This document shows, piece by piece, positions 21,120 through 32,224 of a DNA stretch of 64,000 nt. The stretch comes from Euborellia annulipes. Its lineage: Eukaryota; Arthropoda; Insecta; Dermaptera; Anisolabididae. The stretch spans positions 62,001-126,000 of the forward strand of contig JAKCPI010031726.1 of NCBI GenBank assembly GCA_023213315.1, read 5' to 3'. The notes under the pieces were generated by a model, which did no database searches, was not told where the DNA came from, and saw only the letters and a program-made list of their open reading frames with translations. Made by a program: the position numbers and the translations under genes. The number at the start of each line of letters is the position of its first letter. Within the stretch, counting starts at the first letter, position 1.

Positions 21120-21606
21120 CTTTTTATTAGATTAAAAATCAATTATTATTTAAACGCCCATTTTTTTTTTCGGAGAAAACATATCTCTCTCTCTCACAAA
21201 ACTATCTTCTCTCTTTCTACGCGTTTTAAATTTTTCTACCTTATCTTCGCATTTGACCAATGTTAATTTCCTATAGGGATTTGTATGTTAATTTCGATTC
21301 AAAAGGGGGTCCCCTTTAGAACTTTTTAGGCATTTAAAATTTTTTTTCCAATTCTTATGAAATTTTGTATTTATTTACGATTCTATATTGTGTATAAAAT
21401 GTCCAAATATGAGATTAAAATTTTGAAAAATAACCATAGTTTATTTGAAGCAGTCAACATTTAAAATGCAAGTTTGAAACTAAGGTGCTATCGGAAACTA
21501 AATATATCTCGACACAAAAAATCTGGTGTGACCAGCACAGTGCGCAACTTTCTCTTACCGAAGGGTAAGAGAAAGTTGTGTGCTGTGCGCCAGTCACACC
21601 AGATTA
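21120..21606 (+). mobile_element. TACTT-related module Y
   Basis: A distinct body (CGGAGAAAACATATCTCTC, GGGGGTCCCCTTTAGAAC, AACCATAGTTTATTTG) ends in the same hairpin, AAAAAATCTGGTGTGACC to GTCACACCAGATT. Near-identical copies are at 27011-27486 and 27487-27978. Confidence 0.75.
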
Positions 21607-22120
21607 TTTTAAAATACAAACTTGTATAATCTGTAAATTAAATGTAAATATATAATATAATTTTCAAGTTAGGCAAATCCATTTCCATCAAGGTTCAAAG
21701 AATATATATACGTGATGGCAATGAATTTTTTTTATAAATTTATTCAGAATGACCTCGTAATACTTAAACTTAGTATATTATAAATTATTGAATATCAATT
21801 AATTTTCGAGATGTATATATTTGATAATATTCACTAAATATCTTGATTCGAACTAGTCATAGATATATTTAACAAAAGTGAGTTTTTTTGGCGGGTCATC
21901 GCTGCCCGCCAACAAACTCACACTTATGTTAATTATTCTTTTTGCAAATACTTGGTTAGAAACTCCTATTTGATCACCTCTTTAATTTCAAACATTTGCT
22001 TCTTCTGATGCGCCCAGATCCAAATGACTTATTTAGAAAAATAAATTGAAATTATAACCATGAGCGAAGCTAGGGAATTTGGCTGGGGGAGAGAGGCATG
22101 GGACCAGCCATCCTCTGGGG

Positions 22121-22787
22121 TAGGGCTGGACGGTAATGGATTTTCATTACCGACCTCGATAATGAAAAAAAAACCGGTTTTTCTCGAAAGTCGGTAAAAA
22201 TTTTTTACCGCCCGCGGAACCAAAGTTTGCCGCCGCGGAACATTTTTTTTTTTTTTGCGGAACCAAAATTTTTCCCAGGCCGAAAAAATATTTTACCTTT
22301 TTTTTAGAGAGCCAATTTTTTGCCGAAACATTTTTTTTCCCCGTGGAACCAAAATTTTAACATTTTTTTCGCCCCGCGAAACTAAAATTTTTCCCAGGGC
22401 GGAAAAATATTTTACCTTTTTTTTAGAGAGCCAATTTTTTGCCGAAACATTTTTTTTTTACCCGCGGAACCAAATTTTTCCCCGGCCGGAAAAATATTTT
22501 ACCTTTTTTTAGAGAGCCAATTTTTGCCGAAACATTTTTTTCGCCCCGCGAAACTAAAATTTTTCCCAGGGCGGAAAAATATTTTACCTTTTTTTTAGAG
22601 AGCCAATTTTTTGCCGAAACATTTTTTTTTTCTCGCGGAACCAAAATTTTTTACCGCCCGAAAAAATAGGTTTTTACCGACTTTCGAAAAAAAACCGGTT
22701 TTTATCGAATTAGAGGTTCGTTACCGCGTTTTCGGTAAAAAATTTTTACCGGTTTTTACCGGTAAACCGGTTTACCGTCCAGCCCTA
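22121..22787. mobile_element. hAT MITE with internal tandem repeats
   Basis: The ends TAGGGCTGGACGGTAA and TTTACCGTCCAGCCCTA are inverted, and CTCTGGGG is duplicated exactly (22113-22120, 22788-22795). Inside, AGAGAGCCAATTTTTTGCCG recurs at about 22306, 22425, 22511 and 22605 with CGCGGAACCAAAATTTT between. The long frames here are artefacts of this repeat. Confidence 0.85.
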
Positions 22788-22892
22788 CTCTGGGGGACCT
22801 GGAAGGCCCCATATTGTCTCACTTTCTCTTAGGACGGCCTTCTGAGGGGAGCCACGGCCCTTCTGGAGGGAAAGGGAGCCGAGACCCTCCTA

Positions 22893-23073
22893 GACAATAT
22901 TAAGTCCCATGCGTTTTCTACTTGTGATTATTTCATTGTTTTTTATAAAAGAAAATGAAAATCTTTATTGGAAATTAGTTTGAACCATGAAAGTTTCCAT
23001 TAAAAATATAAAAACAATGAAATAATCACACGTAGAAAACGCATGGGTGAGACTTAATATTGTCCTCACTGTA
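22893..23073. mobile_element. Tc1-like palindromic MITE, 5'-truncated
   Basis: Matches copies at 2921 and 34675 from GACAATATTAAGTCCC to TATTGTCCTCACTG-TA. The first CAGTGAGG is missing. Confidence 0.65.
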
Positions 23074-23115
23074 CATCCATGATTATAATTAGTAATGACT
23101 TGAAAATGATTCATT

Positions 23116-23480
23116 TTTACTTTCTCTTACCCTATATAATTAATGTGATATATATAGAAAAAGGTTTGCGATAATGTCAAAAATTCGATGTCAAGCATTT
23201 TGCATGTAAATTTCGATTTAAAAGAGGGACGGTCACCTTTGGAACTTTTCACACATTAAAAATTTTTTTCCAATTATGAAATTTCATATTTATTTAGGAT
23301 TCTTTATTATGTATAAAATATATATTTGAAAAATAACCATAGTTTATTTCAAGCAATCAAAATTTAAAACGCAAGTTTGTAACTGAGCTGCTGTGGGAAA
23401 CTGAATATATCTCAACATTAAAAAATCTGGTGTAACAAGCACAATACACAACTTTCAATTACCGAATGTAAGAGAAAGTT
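23116..23480 (+). mobile_element. chimeric TACTT start plus module Y
   Basis: Starts TACTTTCTCTTACCC and GTCAAAAATTCGATGTC but then jumps to the Y body (AGAGGGACGGTCACC, AACCATAGTTTATTTC) and a degenerate hairpin end. This shows that Y shares its 5' end with the TACTT family. Confidence 0.65.
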
Positions 23481-23913
23481 TTTATTTCTTTTTACTTCAA
23501 GTCAAGGCATTGAATTCGGTCTTCAGATAATCCCCAAGAAAGCATCTCTCCTATTGAGAAGGGATCTTTTGGCCTGTGTCTATTGAGTTCACTTAGGGTC
23601 CGTTCGTTGTCTTTTAGACAATGGCCTTTAGTTTAGGTTTCTGATGCGATATTAGAACACTATCCTAACTTGAACATAAATGATTTAGGATGACAGCATT
23701 ATATGAATGTCTAAGATGGAATGGATTAAAGGAGCAGTGAACCAGATCTCAAACTGAAATTGATAAGCAGAATAGGGCAGGGGTCGTCTTACTTTTGTCC
23801 TAATTTCTTTATAATATGAAACAAAATAGGCTCTCTTTCCTAATTAATTCCTCTATTGTCCAATTTTCAATTTTCTTTCTCGGTTATACAAAAGGAAAGT
23901 TTCCTAATCCTAA

Positions 23914-24135
23914 GACCCAATACACATGGAGCAACTAAAAAAAAAAAACTCGATGCATACACAAATCGTTAACCAGTCGAGTCGCAAACTGATATTGCAT
24001 GGAGGTCTACACACGAGGCAACTCAAGTAGCACCCTAAATAGCCGACGTTTTCGATCAGCTGTTTGTTCGGTTACTTAATTTACCTAGTGTCTGCAACGA
24101 GTTTTTTTTTTGAGTTGCTCTGTGGGTATTGGGCC
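23914..24135. mobile_element. PIF/Harbinger-like MITE
   Basis: TAA-GACCCAATACACATGG at the left and TGTGGGTATTGGGCC-TAA at the right: inverted ends with a 3-bp TAA duplication. Subterminal GAGCAACT/AGTTGCTC are also mirrored. Confidence 0.65.
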
Positions 24136-24460
24136 TAAAGATACAATAGAAACCTAGCTTATTTGAATAATAAAAAAATATTTTTTCTCACTTATTGTTT
24201 TTCGATACTTTTTCTTGATGTTTATCCAATTTCTCATTTTATATTAAAAAAATCTGGTGTGACTGCTCGCACAGCACACAACTTTCTCTTACCTTTGGTA
24301 AAAGAAAGTTGTGTATTCTACTTGTCACATCAGATTTTTGGGTCGAGATATATATCTAATTTCCACCAATATATTAGAATTCAAGATGTCAAATTTATAA
24401 ACATGGGAAAATATTTATATTTTGTTACCATAGCAACCATTTATCCTATGAAGCACAATA

Positions 24461-24635
24461 GTTTCTTACATTAAATTTCTTTGAGTTTACAGTCAAAAAA
24501 GAAATTGTGTTTTCTTACATTACATTTCTTTGAGTTTACAGTCAAAAAAGAAATTTTGTTTTCTTACATTAAATTTCTTTGAGTTTACAGTCAAAAAAGA
24601 AATTGTGTTTTCTTACATTAAATTTCTTTTTTGGC
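24461..24635 (+). repeat. 49-bp tandem repeat
   Basis: About 3.5 copies of TTTTCTTACATTAAATTTC and GAGTTTACAGTCAAAAAAG. The last unit runs into the mirrored TTTTTTGGCTGTAAACTC, so the array grew from one arm of the HHP palindrome that carries the hammerhead at 24671. Confidence 0.85.
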
Positions 24636-24670
24636 TGTAAACTCACTCGCTCCTTTCTGTTATTGATTGT

Positions 24671-24714
24671 AGCCCTGATGATGGCCGTACATCTGACCGA
24701 AACGTCGGCTTGAA
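24671..24714 (+). ncRNA. truncated hammerhead ribozyme motif
   Basis: Stem I AGCC/GGCT, core CTGATGA (the canonical form) plus T, stem II GGCC..GACC with one mismatch, GAAAC-GTC. Tail AATTTATTAATAAAC and family tip TAGCTGCAA follow. Confidence 0.7.
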
Positions 24715-24991
24715 TTTATTAATAAACTAAATAAACTTAGCTGCAATCGCTCTTTTCTTTCTTCTTTTCTTAACATATATATCCATGAAAATCTCTACAT
24801 TGAATTTTTGACATGAATCCAATACTTTCTCACTATATATTAACATATATAGGCTATATAGGTAAGAGAAAGTAAAAATTCAAGACATGCCACTCAAATA
24901 ATTCCTCAAGATGAAGGATGCAAAATTGTAGAGTGGCTTTTTGCAAGCTTATTTAAATTCTTCGATTGTCCAAGGTTTCTCTCTGTCTGTC

Positions 24992-25135
24992 GAGAAGGAG
25001 AGGTGATGCAGTTAGTTAGATCTAGCATTAAGATTAATTTATCTTGATTAGTTCAAGTCCCTGGTAACAAGTGCGGACTTTCGTTGAAATATATTCTGAC
25101 TGTCGTCAGTGCTCAATTAGACTGAGAGGAGAGAG
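24992..25135 (+). mobile_element. possible tRNA-derived SINE
   Basis: GGTGATGCAGTTAGTTAG (A-box-like) and TTAGTTCAAGTCCC (B-box-like) are spaced as in a tRNA head. The body after it is unique in the window and no target duplication was identified. Confidence 0.35.
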
Positions 25136-25468
25136 ACTTTTTATTAAGAGACTTTTTCCGCCTAAGGTCTGTTAAAGGGTCAATTCTTCTCCCTTCGCCC
25201 TCTCTCTATCTTCGTTCGTCTCTTAACTCGTCTTCTTCTTCTTCTTTTAGTCTCACAAGTGCAATTTATCAATTGGTTTTAATCCGGAATTTTCCAAAGC
25301 TTTACGTTTAAAACAACAGTTGAAATTTTTTTTTTTTTGGAGAATTAAAGACGAAGCAACCAGATTGCTTGATTTTAGTTGTTTAAAAAAATCGATTGGT
25401 GTCAGAGAATAGAGGAGGAAAATTTTTTTGAAGAAGATGGATAATTATCGAACCTTGATTGCCTATTT

Positions 25469-26324
25469 TTACTTTCTCTTACCTTTATATATGTTAATAT
25501 ATATAGAGAGAAAGTATTGGATTCATGTAAAAAAACAGATGTCGAGATTTTGATGGATATACACGTTTTGAGGTCCCCTGAATCCAAAAAAGTGGTTTTC
25601 GCGACATGGTCTGTCTGTGAACAAAATATCTCAAGAACGAAAAGATCTTAGAAGTTGAAATTTCATATTTAAGTTAGACACCCCTATGGGACTTGACACG
25701 AAGCTTTTGAACAAAATCGACCAAAGAGTATTAACTAGTACTTTACTGATGCACTTTTTCAGTTTTTTTCGATTTTCTCTAAATTCGCTCTAACGATTTT
25801 TACTTTCTCTTACCTATGTATATATGTAATATATATATAGAGAGAAAGTATTGGTTTCATGTCAAAAATTCGATGTCGAGATTTTGATGGATCTTCACGT
25901 TTTGAGGTCCCCTGAATCCAAAAAAGTGGTTTTCGCGACATGGTCTGTCTGTCTGTCTGTCTGTCTGTGTGTGTGTGTGTGTGTGTCTGTGTGTGTTCAA
26001 TTTTAAGCATGAAGGAATTGAGCTATGAGGCTGAAATTTTATATTTAAGTTAAACACCCCCGGGACCGACAAAATAAGCTTTTAATCAAAATCGGCCAAA
26101 AAGTACTAGTACTTTACTGATGTACTTTTTCAGTTTTTTTCGATTTTCTCAAAATTCGCTCTAACGATTTTGATTAAAATTCAAAAATCAATTATTTTTT
26201 AGATGCTCTTTCAAATGTATATTCTCGTTTTGCCCTCAAAATTGTTTGAAGCACACTTTACTCTTGTGCTTCATAGGAAAGATAGGAGAAATAAATGGTT
26301 GCCATGGTAACCGAATTTAAATCT
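25469..26324 (+). mobile_element. two head-to-tail TACTT elements, both 3'-truncated
   Basis: Copy one (25469-25798) ends at CTCTAACGATTT, and copy two (25799-26324) ends at GAATTTAAATCTTTT. Each truncation point is directly followed by the next TACTTTCTCTTACC. Confidence 0.8.
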
Positions 26325-27010
26325 TTTTACTTTCTCTTACCTATGTATATATGTAATATATATATAGAGAGAAAGTATTGGATTCATGTCAAAAATTCGA
26401 TGTCGAGATTTTGATGGATCTTCACGTTTTGAGGTCCCCTGAATCCAAAAAAGTGGTTTTCGCGACATGGTCTGTCTGTGTGTGTGTGTGTGGGGGTGGG
26501 TGTGTGGGTGGGTGTGTCTGTGTTCAATTTTAAGCATGAAGGAATTGAGCTATGAGGCTGAAATTTTATATTTAAGTTAAACACCCTCCTGGACCGGAAA
26601 AATAAGCTTTTAATCAAAATCGGCCAAAGAGTACTAGTACTTTACTGATGTACTTTTTCAGTTTTTTTCGATTTTCTCAAAATTTGCTCCAACGATTTTT
26701 TTTAAAATTCAAAAATCAATTATTTTTTAGATGCTCTTTAAAATGTATATTCTCATTTTGCGATTGAAATCTTCTGAAGACCACTTTACTCTTGTATTTC
26801 ATAGGGAAGATAGGAGAAATGGTTGCCATGGTAACAAAATATAAATATTTTCCCATACTTATAAATTTTACATCTGAATTCAAATGTTCCGTACTGTCGG
26901 GAACTAAATATATGTCGACACAAAAAATCTGGTGGGACAAGCACAGAACACAACTTTCGATTACCGAAGGTAAGAGAAAGTTGTGTGCTGTGCGCCAGTC
27001 ACACCAGATT
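26325..27010 (+). mobile_element. complete TACTT-family element
   Basis: Full structure: start hairpin, microsatellite (TG with GGGTGGGTG interruptions, 26471-26522), TAAACACC block, CCATGGTAACAAAATATAA, and the terminal hairpin from AAAAAATCTGGTGGGAC to GTCACACCAGATTTTT. It serves as a reference copy. A GGTAAGAGAAAGT inside the end hairpin is the complement of the element start. Confidence 0.85.
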
Positions 27011-27978
27011 TTTTTTTAATTTATTTGTGTCTTTAATTGTTTCAAAGAAAACATATATGTCTCTCTCTCACTTGCAAACATTATCGTCTCTCTCTACTCT
27101 TTTTAAATTCCCTTTCCACCTTATCTTCGCATAGGAACAATGTTAATTTCCTATAGGGATTTGTATGTTAATTTCGATTCAAAAGGGGGTCCCCTTTAGA
27201 ACTTTTTAGGCATTTAAAATTTTTTTTTCCAATTCTTATGAAATTTTGTATTTATTTACGATTCTATATTGTGTATAAAATGTCCAAATATGAGATTAAA
27301 ATTTTGAAAAATAACCATAGTTTATTTGAAGCAGTCAACATTTAAAATCCAAGTTTGAAACTAAGGTGCTATCGGAAACTAAATATATCTCGACACAAAA
27401 AATCTGGTGTGACCAGCACAGTGCGCAACTTTCTCTTACCGAAGGGTAAGAGAAAGTTGTGTGCTGTGCGCCAGTCACACCAGATTTTTCTTTTTATTAT
27501 TAGATTAAAAATCAATTATTATTTAAACGCCCATTTTTTTTTTCGGAGAAAACATATCTCTCTCTCTCACAAAACTATCTTCTCTCTTTCTACGCGTTTT
27601 AAATTTTTCTACCTTATCTTCGCATTTGGCCAATGTTAATTTCCTATAGGGATTTGTATGTTAATTTCGATTCAAAAGGGGGTCCCCTTTGGAACTTTTT
27701 ACGCATTTAAAATTTTTTTTTTCCAATTCTTATGAAATTTTGTATTTATTTACGAATCTATCTTGTGTATAAAATGTCCAAATATGAGATTAAAATTTTG
27801 AAAAATAACCATAGTTTATTTCAAGCAATCAACATTTAAAATGCAAGTTTGAAACTAAGGTGCTATGGGAAACTAAATATATCTCGACACAAAAAATCTG
27901 GTGTGACCAGCACAGTGCACAACTTTCTCTTACCGAAGGGTAAGAGAAAGTTGTGTGCTGTGCGCCAGTCACACCAGA
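27011..27978 (+). mobile_element. two tandem Y modules
   Basis: Copies 27011-27486 and 27487-27978 are nearly identical to each other and to 21120-21606. Each ends in the AATCTGGTGTGACC hairpin. Frames seen here recur in every copy and are not genes. Confidence 0.8.
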
Positions 27979-28002
27979 TTTTTTTGTTTTAAATCTATTT
28001 CT

Positions 28003-28684
28003 ATAATAAAAATCTGGTGTGACTGGCGCTCAGCACACAACTTTCTCTTACCTTCGGTAATCGAAAGTTGTGTTCTGTGCTTGTCACACCAGATTTTTTG
28101 TGTCGACATATATTTAGTTCCCGACAGTACGGAACATATGAATTCAGATGTAAAATTTGTGATGGGAAAATATTTATATTTTGTTACCATGGCAACCATT
28201 TCTCCTATCTTTCCTATGAAGAACAAGAGTAAAGTGTGCTTCAAACAATTTGAGGGCAAAACGAGATTATACATTTGAAAGAGAATCTAAAAAATAATTG
28301 ATTTTTGAATTTTAATCAAAATCGTTAGAGCGAATTTTGAGAAAATCGAAAAAAAACTGAAAAAGTAAATCAGTAAAGTACTAGTACTCTTTCGCCGATT
28401 TTGATTAAAAGCTTATTTTTGCGGTCCCGGGAGGTATTTAACTTAAATATAAAATTTCAACCTCCTAGCTCAATTCCTTCATGCTTAAAATTGAACACAC
28501 ACACACACCCACACACACACACACACACACAGACAGACCATGTCGCGAAAACCACTTTTTTGGATTCAGGGGACCTCAAAACGTGAAGATCCATCAAAAT
28601 CTCGGCATCGAATTTTTGACATGAATCCAATACTTTCTCTCTATATATATATTACATATATACATAGGTAAGAGAAAGTAAAAA
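28003..28684 (-). mobile_element. complete TACTT-family element, inverted
   Basis: The hairpin end at 28008-28103 faces the hairpin ends of the preceding Y copies, and the start lies at 28684. The microsatellite here is a CA tract (28494-28531). Confidence 0.85.
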
Positions 28685-29473
28685 CAAAAGTAAATTACAA
28701 ATTCCTTGTTGTATTTCATCATCTCTTCTTTATTTAAACAATATATTTGATTTAATAATTCCAATTGCTTGCCATTTGAATGTATATCTATTATTCTAGA
28801 GTAATATAACTAAATTTATTGAAATGAAAGTTGATAAATGATTAACGAGTCATTAAACCAGGTTGAATAGAAGAGAGCAACGAGAGAGAGAGAAACTGAA
28901 ATTGAAATGAAAATCCTTTATGAATAGAAAATGTTCTAAAATGTAGCACCAACTTTAGAAAAGAGAGAGAAGACATTTGGTTTTAAAGATATCACACTTA
29001 AATACTTTGAAAACATATTCATAATAAATTCGAAATTTGAATACAAAAACCATTAAGGGGGAGACATCAGCCTTAAACGAAATTTTTTCTACTCTTTTTG
29101 ACAAGGGACTGGTCCAAGAAATTTTTTTATTATTTGAACTTTTCCGTTTGTTTATTATGTGCACAGAGACAAACACCTAAAATATTATTATTTAATGAAA
29201 AAATTTTGCTCGGGATGCAGACATGGATGGGCAAAATCTACTAAAAAAAGGATCCCCGAGTAAAAATGATTAAAAATGATCGAGGGATACACACGCCCGC
29301 AGCAGGTCTGCATAGTGAACCTTGAGGGACACAGGAATATACACGTCCACACCAGGGACACACTGGGATATAAAAGTCCACAGTGTATTTACTAGATGTA
29401 TATCCAGATCCGGAATTCGAATTTTAAATTTTATTTTTAGAAACTATCATTTTATAGAATTTTTACTTTCTCT
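28685..29473. other. AT-rich spacer, nothing recognised
   Basis: No landmark of any repeat family. Around 29320-29385 the motif CAGGGACACA..GGATATA..GTCCACA is loosely repeated two or three times. Confidence 0.45.
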
Positions 29474-30037
29474 TTTTTTATTTATTTATTTATTTGAAAT
29501 TCCTATCGGGATCCCCGGTTATTTACCCGAGGTGCTTTCGTGTACGAAGACACACACCTCAAACCCAACCGGCCTCTGGCCGTAGCCATCTACCGGCACC
29601 CCGTGAAGTTACGTCCTTTCCTATCTCTAACTCCTCCTCCTACTTTCGTCTCTAGCTAGTGAACTAATCCTTATTTCTGGTTCCAACCGGCTCCTTTTAT
29701 CCAACCTCTTCTATGCTAGGGAGGATGTCCTAGTTTGAGGAGGGACTCCCTCAGCACCGGCGTGTAGCCTACTCCTTTCGAAGAATGCATCACTGAGAGG
29801 GAACCTTCTTTACGTCCCTTCCACAGGACGGGATGTCACAGCAACTCCCTCTCCTCGTAGAGTTGCCTGAGGGCTATTGTGGTAAGATCCTATGTTCCAA
29901 TCCAGGGCTTGCTTGAGGATTTGTTTACATTAAATAAATATTTTTATTTAATGAAAAATCCTGCATGCCAAGGATTTGAACAGGGATCTTCTTTGCAGAA
30001 GCTGACACCCTAGCTCACTACACCAGCGAGCCCTCTA
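29474..30037 (-). mobile_element. long tRNA-headed SINE (family 5)
   Basis: On the minus strand: head GGCTCGCTGGTGTAGTGAGC (A box) and CTGTTCAAATCCTTGG (B box), then about 480 bp of GC-richer body and an (AAAT)n tail. TTACTTTCTCT is duplicated at 29463-29473 and 30038-30048, showing insertion into the start of the adjacent TACTT copy. A second copy is at 52895-53429. Confidence 0.8.
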
Positions 30038-30660
30038 TTACTTTCTCTTACCTCTATCTATGTTAATATATAGAGAGATAAAGTATTGGATTCAGGTCAA
30101 AAATTCGATGTCAAGATTTTGAAGGATATAGATCTACACGTTTTGAGGTCCCCTGAATCAAAAAAAGTGGTTTGGTTTGTCTGTCTGTGTGTCTGTGTTC
30201 AATTTTTAGCATGAAGGAATTGAATTATTACGCTGAAATTTTATATTTAAGTTAGACATCTCCCTGGAGCATGAAAATAAGCTTTTACCGTAAACAAAAT
30301 TGACCAAAGAGTACTAGTAATTTACTAATGTACTTTTTCAGTTTTTTTTCGATTTTCACAAAATTCGCTTCAACGATTTTTTTTAAATTCATAAATCAAT
30401 TATTTTTTGGATGCTCTTTAAAAGGTATATTCTCATTTTGCCATTCGAATCTTCTGAAGACAACTTTACTCTTGTATCTCATAGCAAAGATAGGAGAAAT
30501 GGTTGCCATGGTAACAAAATATAAATATTTTCCCATACTTATAAATTTTACCTCTTGAAATTCGAATGTGCCGTACTGTCGGAAACTAAATATATGTCGA
30601 CACAAAAAATCTGGTGTGACAAGCACAGAACAGCTGTGCGACCAGTCACACCAGATTTTG
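30038..30660 (+). mobile_element. TACTT-family element with shortened hairpin
   Basis: Start interrupted by the family 5 SINE, body intact, end hairpin collapsed to AATCTGGTGTGACAAG..ACCAGTCACACCAGATT with the GAAAGTTGTG stem deleted. Confidence 0.8.
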
Positions 30661-30664
30661 AATG

Positions 30665-31567
30665 TTAATTTCTTTAAAAGTTTCACTTCTATACTATAAT
30701 AATCTAAAAATATAGAAAATTAAATAAATCTAGGTAAATATTTTTTAAATTGCTTAAGACCGAGCCTTTGTTTAGGCTACCATTTAGACTGATCATCGAT
30801 AATGGTTGCCTATACTCAAGGCGGCAGTCTTTTAACTTTGCGGCTAATTCTGTACGTGATGTAGTTTTACTTTATTTATTTTAACAATAGATGAAAGGAG
30901 CTTGTTTAAATACATAAACAACAATCACTTTATTTCTTTAAATTTTATTTATTTACGTTTCCCGACTGAGATTGTAAATTTTCCATGTCACCCAATAAGG
31001 TCTTCATTTTTTTTTTCTCTCGCTGTTATTATATCACAATTAAATGCCTTCACTGAAAATAAACACACATTTTGTAATCTACCCTTATCTAGAAGAGATG
31101 AAATGGAGTAGGGGTTTAACAACGTCGTTATCATTAGAGTCAGGAACGCCCATTTTGAATAATAAAGACATCTACAAGGATCTCTTATCGGACTAAAATG
31201 AAGAGGCGAGAAAGTGTCGGGGGAGTGTTATACCATAAATTACTAAGTATTCCCATCCGTAATTTCTTTAAAATAAAAATAATTTAAAAACAAATGATCT
31301 AAATTTCGGATAGGTCTCTTTTTGGTAAATTAAATGAATAAGTTGGTTTGGAGAAAATACATCACTATACAATTATTATTGGGAAAATAACCTAACGTTA
31401 GACTATCCAAAATAGTTAAATTGTGTGCAAATCATCTAATTGAAATTATTTTTCAAGAACATAGACGGTGATTTGCCTTGATTTTGCAAACTAAGATCTA
31501 CTTTTTCGCCTTAAAAAAAAAAATCCTGTCCTAAAAGATGCTGTCAACAAAATTGCATTATTATATC
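30665..31567. other. AT-rich spacer, nothing recognised
   Basis: Read in both directions without finding splice-bounded frames or family landmarks. Confidence 0.45.
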
Positions 31568-32066
31568 AATGAAGGGTTTGTTGCAAGAGCAGGGTCTGGC
31601 AGCCAAATTTTTTTTCTTTAAATATTTTATTGAGCCGACGTTTCGGTCTCGATAGAGGCCATCTTCAAATAAGTGTCAAGGAAATATATGTAATTTGCAT
31701 TACACATAGCTGCCTAATGCAAATTATGTATAAATGTTATGGACAAAATACACCAGCGGTTGCTTTCCACATTAAAAATAATTTATTTGACAAATATTTC
31801 GGATTTCCTACGCAATCCATCTTCAGTGCATCAAATTATACATATGTGGTGAGTGTGGCAATCCGAAATATTTGCGAAATAAATTATTTTAATGTGGAAT
31901 GGTGTATTTGTCCCAGCATAAATTAACTTCCACTACAAATTATATATACTTCCTTGACACTTATTGGGCCCTGAAAATGGCCTATATCGAGACCGAAACG
32001 TCGGCCCAATAAAATAATTTAAAGAAAAAAATTTGGCTGCCACTCTCTGCTCATGCAACCCTTCAT
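31568..32066. mobile_element. nested HHP palindromes
   Basis: The outer palindrome has tips AATGAAGGGTTTGTTGCAAGAG / CTCATGCAACCCTTCATT with CTGGCAGCCAAATTT on both arms, and hammerheads at 31632-31670 (minus) and 31966-32007 (plus). Inside is a second palindrome (about 31745-31920) whose arms share CACATTAAAATAATTTATTT and carry the degenerate motif CTGAAGATGG..CCGAAATATT. Confidence 0.8.
31966..32007 (+). ncRNA. truncated hammerhead ribozyme motif
   Basis: Stem I GGGCC/GGCCC is perfect. The core reads CTGAAAA (G8 changed to A). Stem II GGCC..GACC, GAAAC-GTC. The left-arm partner keeps GAAGA but has T for the first C, so each arm carries a different core defect. Confidence 0.55.
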
Positions 32067-32175
32067 TTATACAACTCAACAGCCACATCTACATTACTGT
32101 ATTATTATATATTATAAAAGAGGAAGGTCGTGATTAATGACCGAACCGTCATTAACAATTAAATAAAAGTTGTTA

Positions 32176-32224
32176 AACTAAATATATGTCGACACGAAAA
32201 ATCTGGTGTCACACCAGATTTTTT
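32176..32224 (+). mobile_element. TACTT hairpin-end fragment
   Basis: ACTAAATATATGTCGACACG and AATCTGGTGTCACACCAGATT, the minimal collapsed hairpin of the family. Confidence 0.6.

Larger units (their letters stand above)
24248..24878 (-). mobile_element. TACTT-family element split by an HHP insertion
   Basis: The hairpin end is at 24248-24337, body to about 24458, then a foreign insert to about 24765, then the start half ending GGTAAGAGAAAGTA at 24878. Confidence 0.7.

Noticed and set aside
22255..22669. Open frames with FAETFF / REPIF repeats
   Set aside because: They are translations of the internal tandem repeat of the hAT MITE.
24461..24635. CRISPR-like array (regular 49-bp spacing)
   Set aside because: The units are contiguous tandem copies with no variable spacers, in a eukaryotic repeat context.
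27955..28278. Overlapping frames of about 100 codons on both strands
   Set aside because: They lie within the TACTT end hairpin. Mirrored sequence gives mirrored frames, and the same peptides appear at every copy.
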